Assembly: GCA_002390825.1 (NCBI GenBank)
Contig: DGQR01000049.1
Span: 1-45,065 of the forward strand
Origin: Rhodoferax sp. UBA4409
GTDB lineage: Bacteria; Pseudomonadota; Gammaproteobacteria; Burkholderiales; Burkholderiaceae_C
DNA length: 45,065 nucleotides
Direction: 5' to 3'
Positions within the stretch are counted from its first letter, which is position 1; every line of letters starts with the position of its first letter. The translations under genes and the position numbers were made by a program. The notes beneath the pieces were generated by a model, which saw only the letters and a list, made by a program, of their open reading frames with translations, had not been told where the DNA came from and did no database searches. Of the stretch, positions 8,118 to 17,171 are shown piece by piece.

Positions 8118-8143
8118 AACATTTTTTACAAAGGAGCAAACTC

Positions 8144-8821
8144 ATGCACATCGAACCCGGTCTGGTGGACACCACCAAAATTTTCCTGAGCTACGCCACC
8201 GCCACCACCGCGGCACTGTACGCCACCAAATTGGCGGTCGATGCCATTAAAAAAGAGGGCCCCCTGGCCCTGATCGCCCGGGCCTTGCTGTGCGTGGGCT
8301 TGGTGTTCTGCTTTTTTGAAGTGGCGCCGCACCACCCCGTGGGCGTGTCCGAGGTGCACCTGATTCTGGGCTCCACTCTGATGTTGATTTTCGGCGTGGC
8401 GCCTGCAGCCATCGGCCTGATGGGCGGCTTGTTGATCCAGAGCGTGTTTTTCGCGCAGCAAGACTTGCCCCAGTACGGCATGAACGTCACCACCTTGCTG
8501 GTGCCCTTGTTTGCCACCGCCGCCTTGGCCCGCCGCATCGTGCCTGAGAACGTGGCCTATGTGGACCTGACCTACAGCCAGGCTTTCAAGCTGTCTGCTG
8601 CCTACCAAGGCGGCATCGTGGCGTGGGTGGCTTTCTGGGCCATCTATGGCCGTGGCGTGGGCATGGAGAACATGAGCCAGATTGCCACTTTTGGCGCGGC
8701 GTACATGACCGTGGTGCTGGTTGAGCCTTTGATAGACCTGGGTGTGCTGGCGGCTGCCAAGGCTCTGCGTCGTTTGCAAGGCAACCCGTTGGTGAACCAG
8801 CGCGTGTACTCCGCGGCCTGA
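8144..8821 (+). CDS. CbiM-type energy-coupling factor permease (cobalt uptake S component)
   Basis: An integral membrane protein of 225 residues with about six hydrophobic segments. The N-terminus MHIEPGLV carries the Met-His start typical of CbiM/NikM, whose His2 helps bind the metal; SEVHLILGSTLMLIFGVAPAAIG is the family core. A clear AAGGAG precedes the ATG. It sits between cobU and cobO, so cobalt is the likely substrate. No CbiN, CbiQ or CbiO partner is in the window, so it either uses a distant energising module or works alone. Confidence 0.83.
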   Translation: MHIEPGLVDTTKIFLSYATATTAALYATKLAVDAIKKEGPLALIARALLCVGLVFCFFEVAPHHPVGVSEVHLILGSTLMLIFGVAPAAIGLMGGLLIQSVFFAQQDLPQYGMNVTTLLVPLFATAALARRIVPENVAYVDLTYSQAFKLSAAYQGGIVAWVAFWAIYGRGVGMENMSQIATFGAAYMTVVLVEPLIDLGVLAAAKALRRLQGNPLVNQRVYSAA

Positions 8822-8849
8822 GCATTTGCTGAACTGAAGGACTGTTGTT

Positions 8850-9419
8850 GTGGATTTGATCGCTCCCCCCGTAGACCGCGACACGCCCCGCCCGCAAGGC
8901 GAGCGGCGTGGTTTGATATTGGTGCACACCGGCACCGGCAAAGGCAAAAGCACCGCCGCCTTCGGGCTGGCGCTGCGTGCCCACGGCCGGGGCAAGGCGG
9001 TCAAGGTCTACCAGTTCATGAAAGTGCCCACCGCCCGTTTCGGCGAGCACCGCCTGTTCGAGCAGCTGGGCATTCCTATCACCGGCTTGGGCGACGGCTT
9101 TACCTGGAAAAGCAAAGACCTCGACCACTCCGCCGAGCTGGCCCAAGCCGGCTGGGAGCAAGCCAAGGCCACCGTGATGGCCGGCGAACACTTCATGGTG
9201 GTGCTGGATGAAATCATGTACCCGCTGCGCTACGGTTGGATTCCGCTGGAATCTATCTTGTCTTGCCTGCGCGAGCGCCCGTCGCATGTGCACGTGGTGC
9301 TCACCGGTCGCAATGCGCCGGCTGAGCTGATTGAGCTGGCCGACACCGTCACCGAGATGACGCTGATCAAGCACCACTTCAAAGCCGGTGTGCCCGCCCA
9401 GCGCGGGATTGAAGACTGA
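8850..9419 (+). CDS. cobO: Cob(I)yrinic acid a,c-diamide adenosyltransferase
   Basis: Transfers the 5'-deoxyadenosyl group of ATP to the reduced corrinoid cobalt. It is a CobA/CobO/BtuR family member: P-loop HTGTGKGKSTAAFGLALRAHG at about residue 27, VYQFMKVP, DEIMYPLRYGWI and VVLTGRNAP. Start GTG at 8850 with GAAGGA upstream. Length 189. Its stop overlaps the first base of the next gene. The family name differs between nomenclatures (cobA in Salmonella, cobO in Pseudomonas). Confidence 0.95.
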   Translation: MDLIAPPVDRDTPRPQGERRGLILVHTGTGKGKSTAAFGLALRAHGRGKAVKVYQFMKVPTARFGEHRLFEQLGIPITGLGDGFTWKSKDLDHSAELAQAGWEQAKATVMAGEHFMVVLDEIMYPLRYGWIPLESILSCLRERPSHVHVVLTGRNAPAELIELADTVTEMTLIKHHFKAGVPAQRGIED

Positions 9420-10237
9420 TGACCGTGCCCCGGGTCGCGTCCGCTGAGCCTGCCTTGTCCCTCGCTGCCGTGTCGTATCAGCGGCAGGGTCGGGCGGTGC
9501 TGGCGCAGGTGTCGCTTGACATTCCGTTTGGCCAGCACATTGCACTGCTCGGGCCCAACGGCGCGGGCAAGTCCAGCCTGCTGCACCTGATGGCCGGTCG
9601 CTTGCGGCCCGAGTCCGGGCGGGTGTTGCTGGGCGGCACCGATCTGCAACAGATGCCCGGCCCCGACCGGGCACGGCAGATGGCCGTGGTGCACCAGCAT
9701 GAATTTATCCACGCCCAGCTGCGGGTGCGCGACTACGTAGCACTGGGCCGCACACCCCACAGCGGTGCGAGCCGCGCTGAACATGCGCACGCCATCGACA
9801 CTGCACTCAGTCGCTGTCGCCTGCAAGGCCTGCAAGACCGGGCCATGGGCACGCTCTCTGGCGGCGAGCAGCAGCGTAGCGCCATTGCCCGCGCCTTGGC
9901 CCAAGAGCCCCGTATTTTGTTGCTCGATGAGCCCACCAACCATCTGGACCTGCGCACCCGCTCTGATGTGCTGGACCTGCTAGCCAGCCTGGAGATCACG
10001 GTGGTGGCCGCACTCCACGAGCTAAGCCTGGTGCAGCGCTTTGCCCATCGCGCCGTGTTGTTGGGCGAGGGCAGGGTGGTGGCTGACGATGTGCCCGCCC
10101 GGGTGCTCACGCCCGAGCTGGTGCTGGGCAATTTCGGGATGGATGTGTTTTACCTGCCGCTGCCCCACCGGGACCAACCGGTCGCTGTGTTTGAATCCCC
10201 CGGGCTCCGCCCGGCAACCCAAGAATATGAAAACTAA
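9419..10237 (+). CDS. Corrinoid ABC transporter ATP-binding protein (BtuD/FecE type)
   Basis: Energises import of cobalamin or cobinamide through the neighbouring permease. All ABC motifs are intact: Walker A GPNGAGKSS, signature LSGGEQQRSAIARALA, Walker B ILLLDEPTNHLD, and the switch His in VVAALHELSL. Length 272. Start overlaps the cobO stop, and its 3' end overlaps the binding-protein start by 11 bases. The cobalamin role is inferred from the surrounding genes; FecE-type siderophore ATPases look similar. Confidence 0.9.
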   Translation: MTVPRVASAEPALSLAAVSYQRQGRAVLAQVSLDIPFGQHIALLGPNGAGKSSLLHLMAGRLRPESGRVLLGGTDLQQMPGPDRARQMAVVHQHEFIHAQLRVRDYVALGRTPHSGASRAEHAHAIDTALSRCRLQGLQDRAMGTLSGGEQQRSAIARALAQEPRILLLDEPTNHLDLRTRSDVLDLLASLEITVVAALHELSLVQRFAHRAVLLGEGRVVADDVPARVLTPELVLGNFGMDVFYLPLPHRDQPVAVFESPGLRPATQEYEN

Positions 10238-11198
10238 ACCCAAACTCACTTTTTCTTGCCGCGCGTGGCTTGTCGCTTGCGGCCTCTCGGTGCTGTCTTT
10301 GGCAGCGCACGCCCAAACCTTTCCGGTAACGGTAGACAGCTGTGGCGAAAAGCTCACGTTCACAGCGCCGCCGAAGGCCGCGCTGATCCACGACATCAAC
10401 ATGACCGACATGGCCTTGTCGCTCGGGCTGCAAAGCCAGATGGCCGGTGTGAGCGGTATTACCGGCTGGTACAAGATGAGCCCCGAGTTCAAGCAGGCCC
10501 TGGGCAACATCAAAGAAATTGCGCCAAAGCAGCCCAGCTTGGAGAACATCTTGGCGCTCAAGCCTGATTTCTTTTTTGCAGGCTGGAACTACGGCATGGC
10601 AGTGGGCGGCGAGGTCACCCCCACCACGCTCAAAAAATACAAAATTCCCACGCTGGTGCTGAGCGAAAGCTGCATCCATGTGGACAAGGCCCGCCCGCCT
10701 GCCAGCATGGAGCTGCTATACGCGGACTACCTCAAGCTAGGCACCATCTTCGGCAAAGAAGCCCAGGCCAAAGCACAAATCGCCCAGTGGAAGCAGCGCC
10801 TGGCCGCTCTGCCCAAAGCCACCGGCAAAGAGCCGCTGCGCATGTTCCTGTTTGACTCGGGCGAAGACAAGCCGTTCACTGCCGGCAAATTCGCCATCCC
10901 CACCGCGATGATGGCAGCTGTGGGTGGCCGCAACATCATGGACGATGTGGACGCCAGCTGGGGCACCGTGGCCTGGGAGGCGGTGGCTGCCCGCAACCCC
11001 GAGTTCCTGGTCTTGCTCGACTATCAAAACGACGGCGGCGCTGACAAGCTGCTTCAGTTCCTGCAAAAGCACCCGCTGATGCAGCACACCACGGCCGTCA
11101 AAAACAAGCGCTTTGTCGCTTTGCGCTACGAAGAGCTCACCCCCGGCCCGGCCAACGTGGCTGCCATTGAAAAAATGGCTCGGGCCGTCAACCGCTGA
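10227..11198 (+). CDS. Periplasmic corrinoid-binding protein (BtuF-like)
   Basis: Binds the substrate in the periplasm for the adjacent ABC transporter. A Sec signal peptide is visible in the first 30 residues (basic MKTKPK, hydrophobic WLVACGLSVLSLA, cleavage after AHA). The mature part has the class III binding-protein layout, with MTDMALSLGL and LKPDFFFAGWNYGM in lobe one and GGRNIMDDV with RNPEFLVLLDYQ in lobe two. I used ATG 10227, inside the end of the ATPase gene, rather than an upstream in-frame codon, because it opens the signal peptide. Length 323. Confidence 0.88.
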   Translation: MKTKPKLTFSCRAWLVACGLSVLSLAAHAQTFPVTVDSCGEKLTFTAPPKAALIHDINMTDMALSLGLQSQMAGVSGITGWYKMSPEFKQALGNIKEIAPKQPSLENILALKPDFFFAGWNYGMAVGGEVTPTTLKKYKIPTLVLSESCIHVDKARPPASMELLYADYLKLGTIFGKEAQAKAQIAQWKQRLAALPKATGKEPLRMFLFDSGEDKPFTAGKFAIPTAMMAAVGGRNIMDDVDASWGTVAWEAVAARNPEFLVLLDYQNDGGADKLLQFLQKHPLMQHTTAVKNKRFVALRYEELTPGPANVAAIEKMARAVNR

Positions 11199-12247
11199 TG
11201 CTCGGGTCCGCCCCCATGCGCCTGGCACCTGCTGTGCGATCCACCAGCCTGCTGACCGTGTGTCTGCTGCTGTTGCTGGCGTGCGTGAGCTTGCTGTCGG
11301 TGGTGTCGGGTGCTACCGAGGTGGCGTGGTCGCAGGTTGGGCATGGCCTGGGCCTGTGGTTGCGCGGCGCGCCCGACGCGGACTACACCATGGTTGACCG
11401 CATCGTGGTGGATCTGCGCGTGCCCCGCATGTTGTTGGCGATTGTGGTGGGGGCCGGTCTGGCCTTGGTGGGCGCACTGTTGCAAACCACCACCCGCAAC
11501 GATTTGTCAGACCCCTATCTTTTCGGCCTGTCTTCGGGGTCTGCGGCCGGGGCCGTAGCGGTGATTACGCTCACCGGCGAGGTGCTGGGCGTCTGGACGC
11601 TGCCGCTCGCCGCCTTTGTGGGCGGCATGGCGTCGGTGGTGGTGGTGTTGCTGCTGTTGCGCCGCTACCGCAGCCACACGCCCGAGCGCATGATTTTGGC
11701 GGGCCTGTCCGTCTCGTTTTTGTTTACCGCACTGACCTACTATTTCACTTTTCTAGGCGACCAGCGTGCCGCCCAGTCGGTCATGTTCTGGACCATGGGC
11801 GGTCTGGGCTCTGCCCGCTGGGACAACCTGTTTATCCCCCTGACTGGTTTGGCGGTGCTGTCGCTTTTCTCGTGGCACAGGCGCCATGCGTTGGACGCCA
11901 TGCTCAGTGGCGACCACACCGCGCACAGCTTGGGCATCGCGCCCGAGCGGCTGCGGGTGCAGGCCTTTGTGGTGTGCGCCTTTGCCACCGCGTGTTTTGT
12001 GGCAGTCTCCGGGGTGATTGGTTTTGTCGGCCTCATGGTTCCGCACCTCGCCCGCGCACTGGCTGGGGCACTGCACCGCCACATGCTGCACATCGCCATG
12101 CTGATTGGCGCCTTGCTGCTGTTGCTCAGCGATGTGGTGAGCCGGTCCATTCTGGCCCCGCAAGAGCTGCCGGTAGGCATCGTGACCGCCAGCGTGGGCG
12201 CCTTGTTTGTCATGTACACGCTGTTGCACCAGTCAGACGGCGCCTGA
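11198..12247 (+). CDS. FecCD/BtuC-type ABC transporter permease
   Basis: The inner-membrane channel of the corrinoid transporter, 349 residues with about ten hydrophobic segments. Family marks include DLRVPRMLLAIVVGAGLALVG, SDPYLFGLSSGSAAGA and VSGVIGFVGLMVPHLAR, the loop that contacts the ATPase. The start at 11198 shares a base with the upstream stop; an ATG at 11216 is an alternative. The gene order ATPase, binding protein, permease is unusual but compact. Confidence 0.9.
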   Translation: MLGSAPMRLAPAVRSTSLLTVCLLLLLACVSLLSVVSGATEVAWSQVGHGLGLWLRGAPDADYTMVDRIVVDLRVPRMLLAIVVGAGLALVGALLQTTTRNDLSDPYLFGLSSGSAAGAVAVITLTGEVLGVWTLPLAAFVGGMASVVVVLLLLRRYRSHTPERMILAGLSVSFLFTALTYYFTFLGDQRAAQSVMFWTMGGLGSARWDNLFIPLTGLAVLSLFSWHRRHALDAMLSGDHTAHSLGIAPERLRVQAFVVCAFATACFVAVSGVIGFVGLMVPHLARALAGALHRHMLHIAMLIGALLLLLSDVVSRSILAPQELPVGIVTASVGALFVMYTLLHQSDGA

Positions 12248-12289
12248 TTGCCACCTGTTTTATTCATTTTTTACGTTCATTTCCACACC

Positions 12290-13336
12290 ATGCAAACCCG
12301 CAAAATCCCCGCCACCATCGTCACCGGCTTTTTGGGCAGTGGCAAAACCACACTCTTGCGTAACCTGCTCACCAACGCACAGGGCCGCCGCATTGCGGTC
12401 ATCGTCAACGAGTTCGGCGAGTTGGGCATTGACGGCGAACTGCTGCGCGGCTGCGGCATCGGCTGCGATGAAAACGGTGAAGAAAACGGCCAGCTGTTCG
12501 AGCTGGCCAACGGCTGCCTGTGCTGCACCGTGCAAGAAGAATTTGCCCCTGTCATGGAGCAGTTGGCAGCCCGCCGCGACCAGATCGACTATCTGGTCAT
12601 CGAGACCTCCGGCCTTGCTTTGCCCAAGCCGCTGGTGCAGGCCTTCCAGTGGCCCGCGCTGCGCAATGCATTTACTGTTGACTCGGTGATCACCGTGGTG
12701 GATGCGCCCGCCGTGGCCGCAGGTACGTTCGCCGAAGACCCGGTGGCGGTCGACGCGCTGCGCCGCTCTGACGACAACCTGGACCACGAATCCCCTCTGG
12801 CGGAGCTGTTTGAAGACCAACTTGCCACGGCCGACCTGGTCATCGTGCACAAGGTGGACGGCATGGACGCCGCAGCGCTCGAAGCCGTGGAAGCCACCAT
12901 CCGTGCCGAAGCCCCTGCCGGCGTGAAGCTGGTGCGCGCCTCTCACGGCAATGTGCCTATGGACGTGTTGCTTGGCCTGGAGCGCGCGGTGGAGGATGTG
13001 ATCGATTCCCGCAAAACCCACCACGACGAGGAAGAGGACCACGACCACGACGAGTTCGATTCCGTGTCCCTGACCCTGCAAGTGGCCGACCGTGCCAAGG
13101 TCATCCCGGCACTGACCGCACTGGTGCAGCGCCATGAGATTTACCGCATCAAGGGCTTTGTGTCCTTGCCCGGTGCGGCCATGCGCCTGGTGGTGCAGGG
13201 CGTAGGCCAGCGTTTTGACAGTTATTTCGACCGCGCCTGGCGTGCTGACGAGCCGCGTGCGACCCGCTTGGTGTTTATTGGCGACCACCTGGACGCGGCC
13301 ACGCTGCAAGCCGAGTTGCAAGCCGCGTTGGCATAA
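12290..13336 (+). CDS. cobW: CobW family GTPase / metal chaperone
   Basis: A G3E GTPase thought to deliver cobalt to the chelatase. Walker A GFLGSGKTTLL at residues 11-21, the metal-binding CxCC in NGCLCCTV, and the guanine motif HKVDG are present, and a His/Asp/Glu-rich segment (HHDEEEDHDHDEF) near residue 245 separates the GTPase from the CobW C-terminal domain. Length 348. Start ATG 12290 gives the canonical MQTRKIPATIVTG; the longer TTG-started frame is rejected. cobN follows after 26 bases. Confidence 0.95.
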   Translation: MQTRKIPATIVTGFLGSGKTTLLRNLLTNAQGRRIAVIVNEFGELGIDGELLRGCGIGCDENGEENGQLFELANGCLCCTVQEEFAPVMEQLAARRDQIDYLVIETSGLALPKPLVQAFQWPALRNAFTVDSVITVVDAPAVAAGTFAEDPVAVDALRRSDDNLDHESPLAELFEDQLATADLVIVHKVDGMDAAALEAVEATIRAEAPAGVKLVRASHGNVPMDVLLGLERAVEDVIDSRKTHHDEEEDHDHDEFDSVSLTLQVADRAKVIPALTALVQRHEIYRIKGFVSLPGAAMRLVVQGVGQRFDSYFDRAWRADEPRATRLVFIGDHLDAATLQAELQAALA

Positions 13337-13362
13337 CGGCAGTTCATTAAAGGCAGTTCACC

Positions 13363-16300
13363 ATGCATTTGCTCTCCACCCGCCCTGGCGGCCATGTCGA
13401 AGACGATGGCAATGGCATCGTGCGCGTGGAGCAAACGCCCGGCGACATCGTGGTGCTCACCGTGGCGGACACCACCTTGTCGCTCTTGGCCGAGGTGGCC
13501 AGCAACCTGCCCGCCGATTTTCCGAGTGTGCGCCTGGCCAACCTGATGTGGCTTCGCCAGCCCGCGTCCACCGACTTATACATGGACGATGTACTGCGCC
13601 ACGCCAAGGCCATCGTCATCGAACACTTGGGCGCCCCCAGTGACTGGGCCTACATCGTGGATCAGGTGTGCGAGTCCGCCGCCGCGCGCGGCCAGTGGCT
13701 GGTGATGGTGTCGGGCGAATGTGTGGAAGACGCGCAGCTGCTGTTGCGCAGCACCGCCGCCAAAGACGACTGCACCCACCTGTGGCGCTGCCTGCGCGAA
13801 GGTGGGCGCGACAACGCCAACAACTTCTACCAGCTGATTGCCCATGCCGCCTTTGGCCGGGGCGAGCGGCCTGCGCCTGCGCAGGTGCTGCCCGGCGCGG
13901 TGCGCTACGAGCCCTTGAACCAAGTGGCACCCTGGCGCGAAGGTGCACCCGTGGCGCTGCTGGTGTTTTACAAAGCCCATTTGCAGGCCGGCAACACCGC
14001 CGCGTTTGACGCCATGCTGGCCGCGCTGGCAGAGCAGGGCCTCAACACCCCGGCTCTGGCGCTGGACTCGCTCAAAAACCCTGAGAGCATGGCGCTGCTG
14101 CAGACCATGGCCCGCGAGCACCGGGTGGACGTGGTGCTCAACGCCACCAGCTTTGCGGTGGGTTCCATCGACGGCAATGACAGTGGCGCCGAAGTGCAGC
14201 CCGTGCTGCTGGCGGGGGATGCGCCCGTGTTGCAACTCATCACCGCCGGTTGCTCGCAAGTGCAGTGGCAAGACGACCCGCACGGCCTCACCCCGCGCGA
14301 CCTCGCCATGCAAATTGTGTTGCCCGAGGTGGATGGCCGCATTGGCACCCGGCCCATCAGTTTCAAGGGCCTGGCCTGGCGCTGTGAGCGCGCCGAGATT
14401 GATGTGGTGCGCTACCAGCCTGAGCTTGAGCGCATGGCCTATGTGGCCGCTCTCGCCCGTAAATGGTGCGCACTGCGCTATAAAAAAAGTAGCGAAAAGC
14501 GCGTGGCGCTGGTGCTGGCCAACTACCCGAACGACGACTCGCGCCTGGCCAATGGTGTGGGGCTAGACACACCCGCGTCCACCGTCGTCATCCTGCAAGC
14601 CCTGAAATCCGCAGGCTATGCCACCGGCGATGTGCCGGCCGACAGCGACGCCCTGATGGCCGACCTGACGCGCGGCATCACCAACAACCTGGACGCCAAC
14701 GACGCTCGCCCAGTGGGCCAGAGCTTGGCGATGGTCGACTACCTGCAAGACTTCCACGCGCTGCCCGGCGAGAGCCAGGCCGCCATCAACGCGCTGTGGG
14801 GCCTGCCGGAGCAAGATCCGCTGGTGCGTCATGGCCGCTTCATGATTTCAGGCCAGCGCTATGGCAATGTATTCGTGGGCAATCAGCCCGCCCGTGGGCG
14901 CGACCTGGACCTGGTCGCCACCTACCACGACGCCGATCTGGTGCCCACGCACAACTACCTGGCCTTTTACTTCTGGATGCGCCGTGTCTACGCGGTGGAT
15001 GCGGTGGTGCACGTCGGCAAGCACGGCAACCTGGAATGGTTGCCCGGCAAAAGCGTGGCGTTGGGCGCGGCCTGCTGGCCCGACGCCATCTTGGGTCCGC
15101 TGCCGCACCTGTACCCCTTTATCGTGAACGACCCGGGCGAGGGCGCGCAGGCCAAGCGCCGCACGCAGGCCGTCATCATCGACCACCTCATGCCCGCCAT
15201 GACGCGGGCCGAAACCTATGGACCCCTGCAGCAGCTCGAAGGCCGCATGGACGAGTATTACGAAGCCCTGTCTCTGGACCCGCGCCGCGCCAAGCTCCTG
15301 CGCGGCAGCATCTTGGAGCAGGTGCTGGCCGATGGCCTGCACATCGAGCTGGGCTTTACCAAGCCTGCCGATGATGCTGAGCGCGAAGCGCTGTTGCGCC
15401 GTCTGGACGCCTACCTGTGCGAGATCAAAGAGTCCCAAATCCGTGATGGCCTGCACACCTTCGGCCAGTCGCCCACCGGCCGCCAGCGGGTGGACACGCT
15501 GGTGGCGCTGGCCCGCTATCCCGGCGGCTCAGGTGCCGCCCAAGCCAGCTTGACAGTCGCCCTGGCGCAAGACCTGGGCCTCACGGACTTTGACGCCCTC
15601 AGCCCCGACTGGGCCGCACCGTGGATCGGCCCACGCCCCGCCGTGCTGCAGGCCCTGAGCGATGACCCATGGCGCCACGCCGGCCACACCCGCGAGCGCG
15701 TGGAGCTGCTGGCCACCCGCGTGGTGCAAGACATGGCAGAGCAGGGCAGTGCGATGCCCGGTGGCCCGGTGGATGCGCCTGAAGCTTGGCCTCACACTAC
15801 CCAGGTGCTGCAGCGCCTGCAAACGGTGCTGGCCCCGCGCCTCGACGCCTGTGGCCCTAATGAGATCACCCAGCTGCTGCGCGGGCTCGATGGCCGTTTC
15901 ATCCCGCCTGGCCCCAGCGGCGCACCGTCGCGTGGCCGGCCTGATGTGCTGCCCACCGGGCGCAACTTCTATTCGGTGGACACCCGCGCTATCCCCACCC
16001 AAACCGCCTACGCCATGGGCGCCAAGGGCGCCGACCGCGTGGTCGAGCGCCACCTGCAAGACCATGGCGCTTACCCCACGGCCTTGGGCCTGTCGGTGTG
16101 GGGCACCAGCACCATGCGCACCGGCGGCGAAGACGTGGCCCAGGCCTTCTCGCTTTTGGGTGTGCGGCCCAAGTGGGCGGCGGGCAGCAATCGGGTCACC
16201 GATATCGAAGTCATGCCCATGACCGTGCTGGGCCGCCCGCGAGTGGACGTCACATTACGAGTCTCCGGCTTCTTCCGGGATGCCTTTCCCAATGTGATCG

Positions 16301-17169
16301 ATTTGTTTGACACCGCCGTGCGCGCCGTGGCTGCCATTCCGCCCGAGGACGAGGCGGACGACGTCAACCCCATCCGCGTGCGGGTGCAGGCTGAGGCCGC
16401 GCAGGCCCAGGCCGCCGGTCATAGCGATGCGGAAGCCGAGCGCGCCTCCACCTGGCGCGTGTTCGGCCCCCGGCCCGGCGGCTATGGCGCGGGCTTGCAA
16501 GCGTCGATTGCCAGCGGCAACTGGACCGAGCGCTCCGAGCTGGCCGAGGCCTACCTTCGCGCCGGTGCCTTTGCCTACGGCCAGGACAGCGATGGCGCTG
16601 CCGCCCCTGAGGCCTTTGCCCAGCGCATGGCCGGGCTGGACGCGGTGCTGCACAACCAGGACAACCGCGAGCACGACATCCTTGACTCCGGCGACTACTA
16701 CCAGTTCATGGGCGGCATGGCGGCTGCGGTGGAGCACCTGAGCGGCAAAACAGCCGCCCTGTACCACGGCGACTTCAGTGTGCCCGGCGCTCCGCAAATC
16801 CGCAGCCTGGGCGAAGAAGTGGCCCGCGTGGTGCGCTCACGCGCCGTCAACCCCAAGTGGATAGACGGCATCAAGCGCCACGGCTACAAGGGCGCGTTTG
16901 AGATGGCGGCCACCGTCGACTTTTTGTTTGCCTTTGACGCCACCACCGGCGTGGTGGCCGACCACCAGTACGCGCTGGTGGCCGACGCCTATGTGCACGA
17001 CGACGACACCCGCTCCTTTTTGCAACAACACAACCCCGGCGCTCTGCGCAGCATCGGCGAGCGCCTGTTAGAGGCCATGCAGCGCGGCCTGTGGGCCGAG
17101 CCCGGCGACCACCGCGAACGCATCCAGGACCATGTGCTGGCGCTCGAAAACCAACTGGAAGCATCCTGA
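13363..17169 (+). CDS. cobN: Cobaltochelatase large subunit
   Basis: The porphyrin/corrin-binding subunit that inserts Co2+ into hydrogenobyrinic acid a,c-diamide. It is 1268 residues, as expected for CobN/BchH. Recognisable blocks include THNYLAFYFWMRR, HVGKHGNLEWLPGK (about 555), and TGRNFYSVDTRAIPTQTAYA with SVWGTSTMRTGGED in the C-terminal half. It pairs here with ChlI/ChlD-type AAA+ subunits rather than CobS/CobT. Weak ribosome site (AAAGGC). chlD starts two bases after its stop. Confidence 0.97.
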   Translation: MHLLSTRPGGHVEDDGNGIVRVEQTPGDIVVLTVADTTLSLLAEVASNLPADFPSVRLANLMWLRQPASTDLYMDDVLRHAKAIVIEHLGAPSDWAYIVDQVCESAAARGQWLVMVSGECVEDAQLLLRSTAAKDDCTHLWRCLREGGRDNANNFYQLIAHAAFGRGERPAPAQVLPGAVRYEPLNQVAPWREGAPVALLVFYKAHLQAGNTAAFDAMLAALAEQGLNTPALALDSLKNPESMALLQTMAREHRVDVVLNATSFAVGSIDGNDSGAEVQPVLLAGDAPVLQLITAGCSQVQWQDDPHGLTPRDLAMQIVLPEVDGRIGTRPISFKGLAWRCERAEIDVVRYQPELERMAYVAALARKWCALRYKKSSEKRVALVLANYPNDDSRLANGVGLDTPASTVVILQALKSAGYATGDVPADSDALMADLTRGITNNLDANDARPVGQSLAMVDYLQDFHALPGESQAAINALWGLPEQDPLVRHGRFMISGQRYGNVFVGNQPARGRDLDLVATYHDADLVPTHNYLAFYFWMRRVYAVDAVVHVGKHGNLEWLPGKSVALGAACWPDAILGPLPHLYPFIVNDPGEGAQAKRRTQAVIIDHLMPAMTRAETYGPLQQLEGRMDEYYEALSLDPRRAKLLRGSILEQVLADGLHIELGFTKPADDAEREALLRRLDAYLCEIKESQIRDGLHTFGQSPTGRQRVDTLVALARYPGGSGAAQASLTVALAQDLGLTDFDALSPDWAAPWIGPRPAVLQALSDDPWRHAGHTRERVELLATRVVQDMAEQGSAMPGGPVDAPEAWPHTTQVLQRLQTVLAPRLDACGPNEITQLLRGLDGRFIPPGPSGAPSRGRPDVLPTGRNFYSVDTRAIPTQTAYAMGAKGADRVVERHLQDHGAYPTALGLSVWGTSTMRTGGEDVAQAFSLLGVRPKWAAGSNRVTDIEVMPMTVLGRPRVDVTLRVSGFFRDAFPNVIDLFDTAVRAVAAIPPEDEADDVNPIRVRVQAEAAQAQAAGHSDAEAERASTWRVFGPRPGGYGAGLQASIASGNWTERSELAEAYLRAGAFAYGQDSDGAAAPEAFAQRMAGLDAVLHNQDNREHDILDSGDYYQFMGGMAAAVEHLSGKTAALYHGDFSVPGAPQIRSLGEEVARVVRSRAVNPKWIDGIKRHGYKGAFEMAATVDFLFAFDATTGVVADHQYALVADAYVHDDDTRSFLQQHNPGALRSIGERLLEAMQRGLWAEPGDHRERIQDHVLALENQLEAS

Positions 17170-17171
17170 CC

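Noticed and set aside
12260..13321. 353-codon minus-strand frame opposite cobW
   Set aside because: His/Val/Gly-rich antisense shadow of a clear CobW gene.
14477..14493. Seven-A run in cobN (TAT AAA AAA AGT) as another frameshift site
   Set aside because: In the zero frame the base before the two AAA codons is T, so tandem -1 slippage is poor, and cobN is intact in one frame across it. The GCTA...TAGC ends may be a decayed half-copy of the dispersed repeat.
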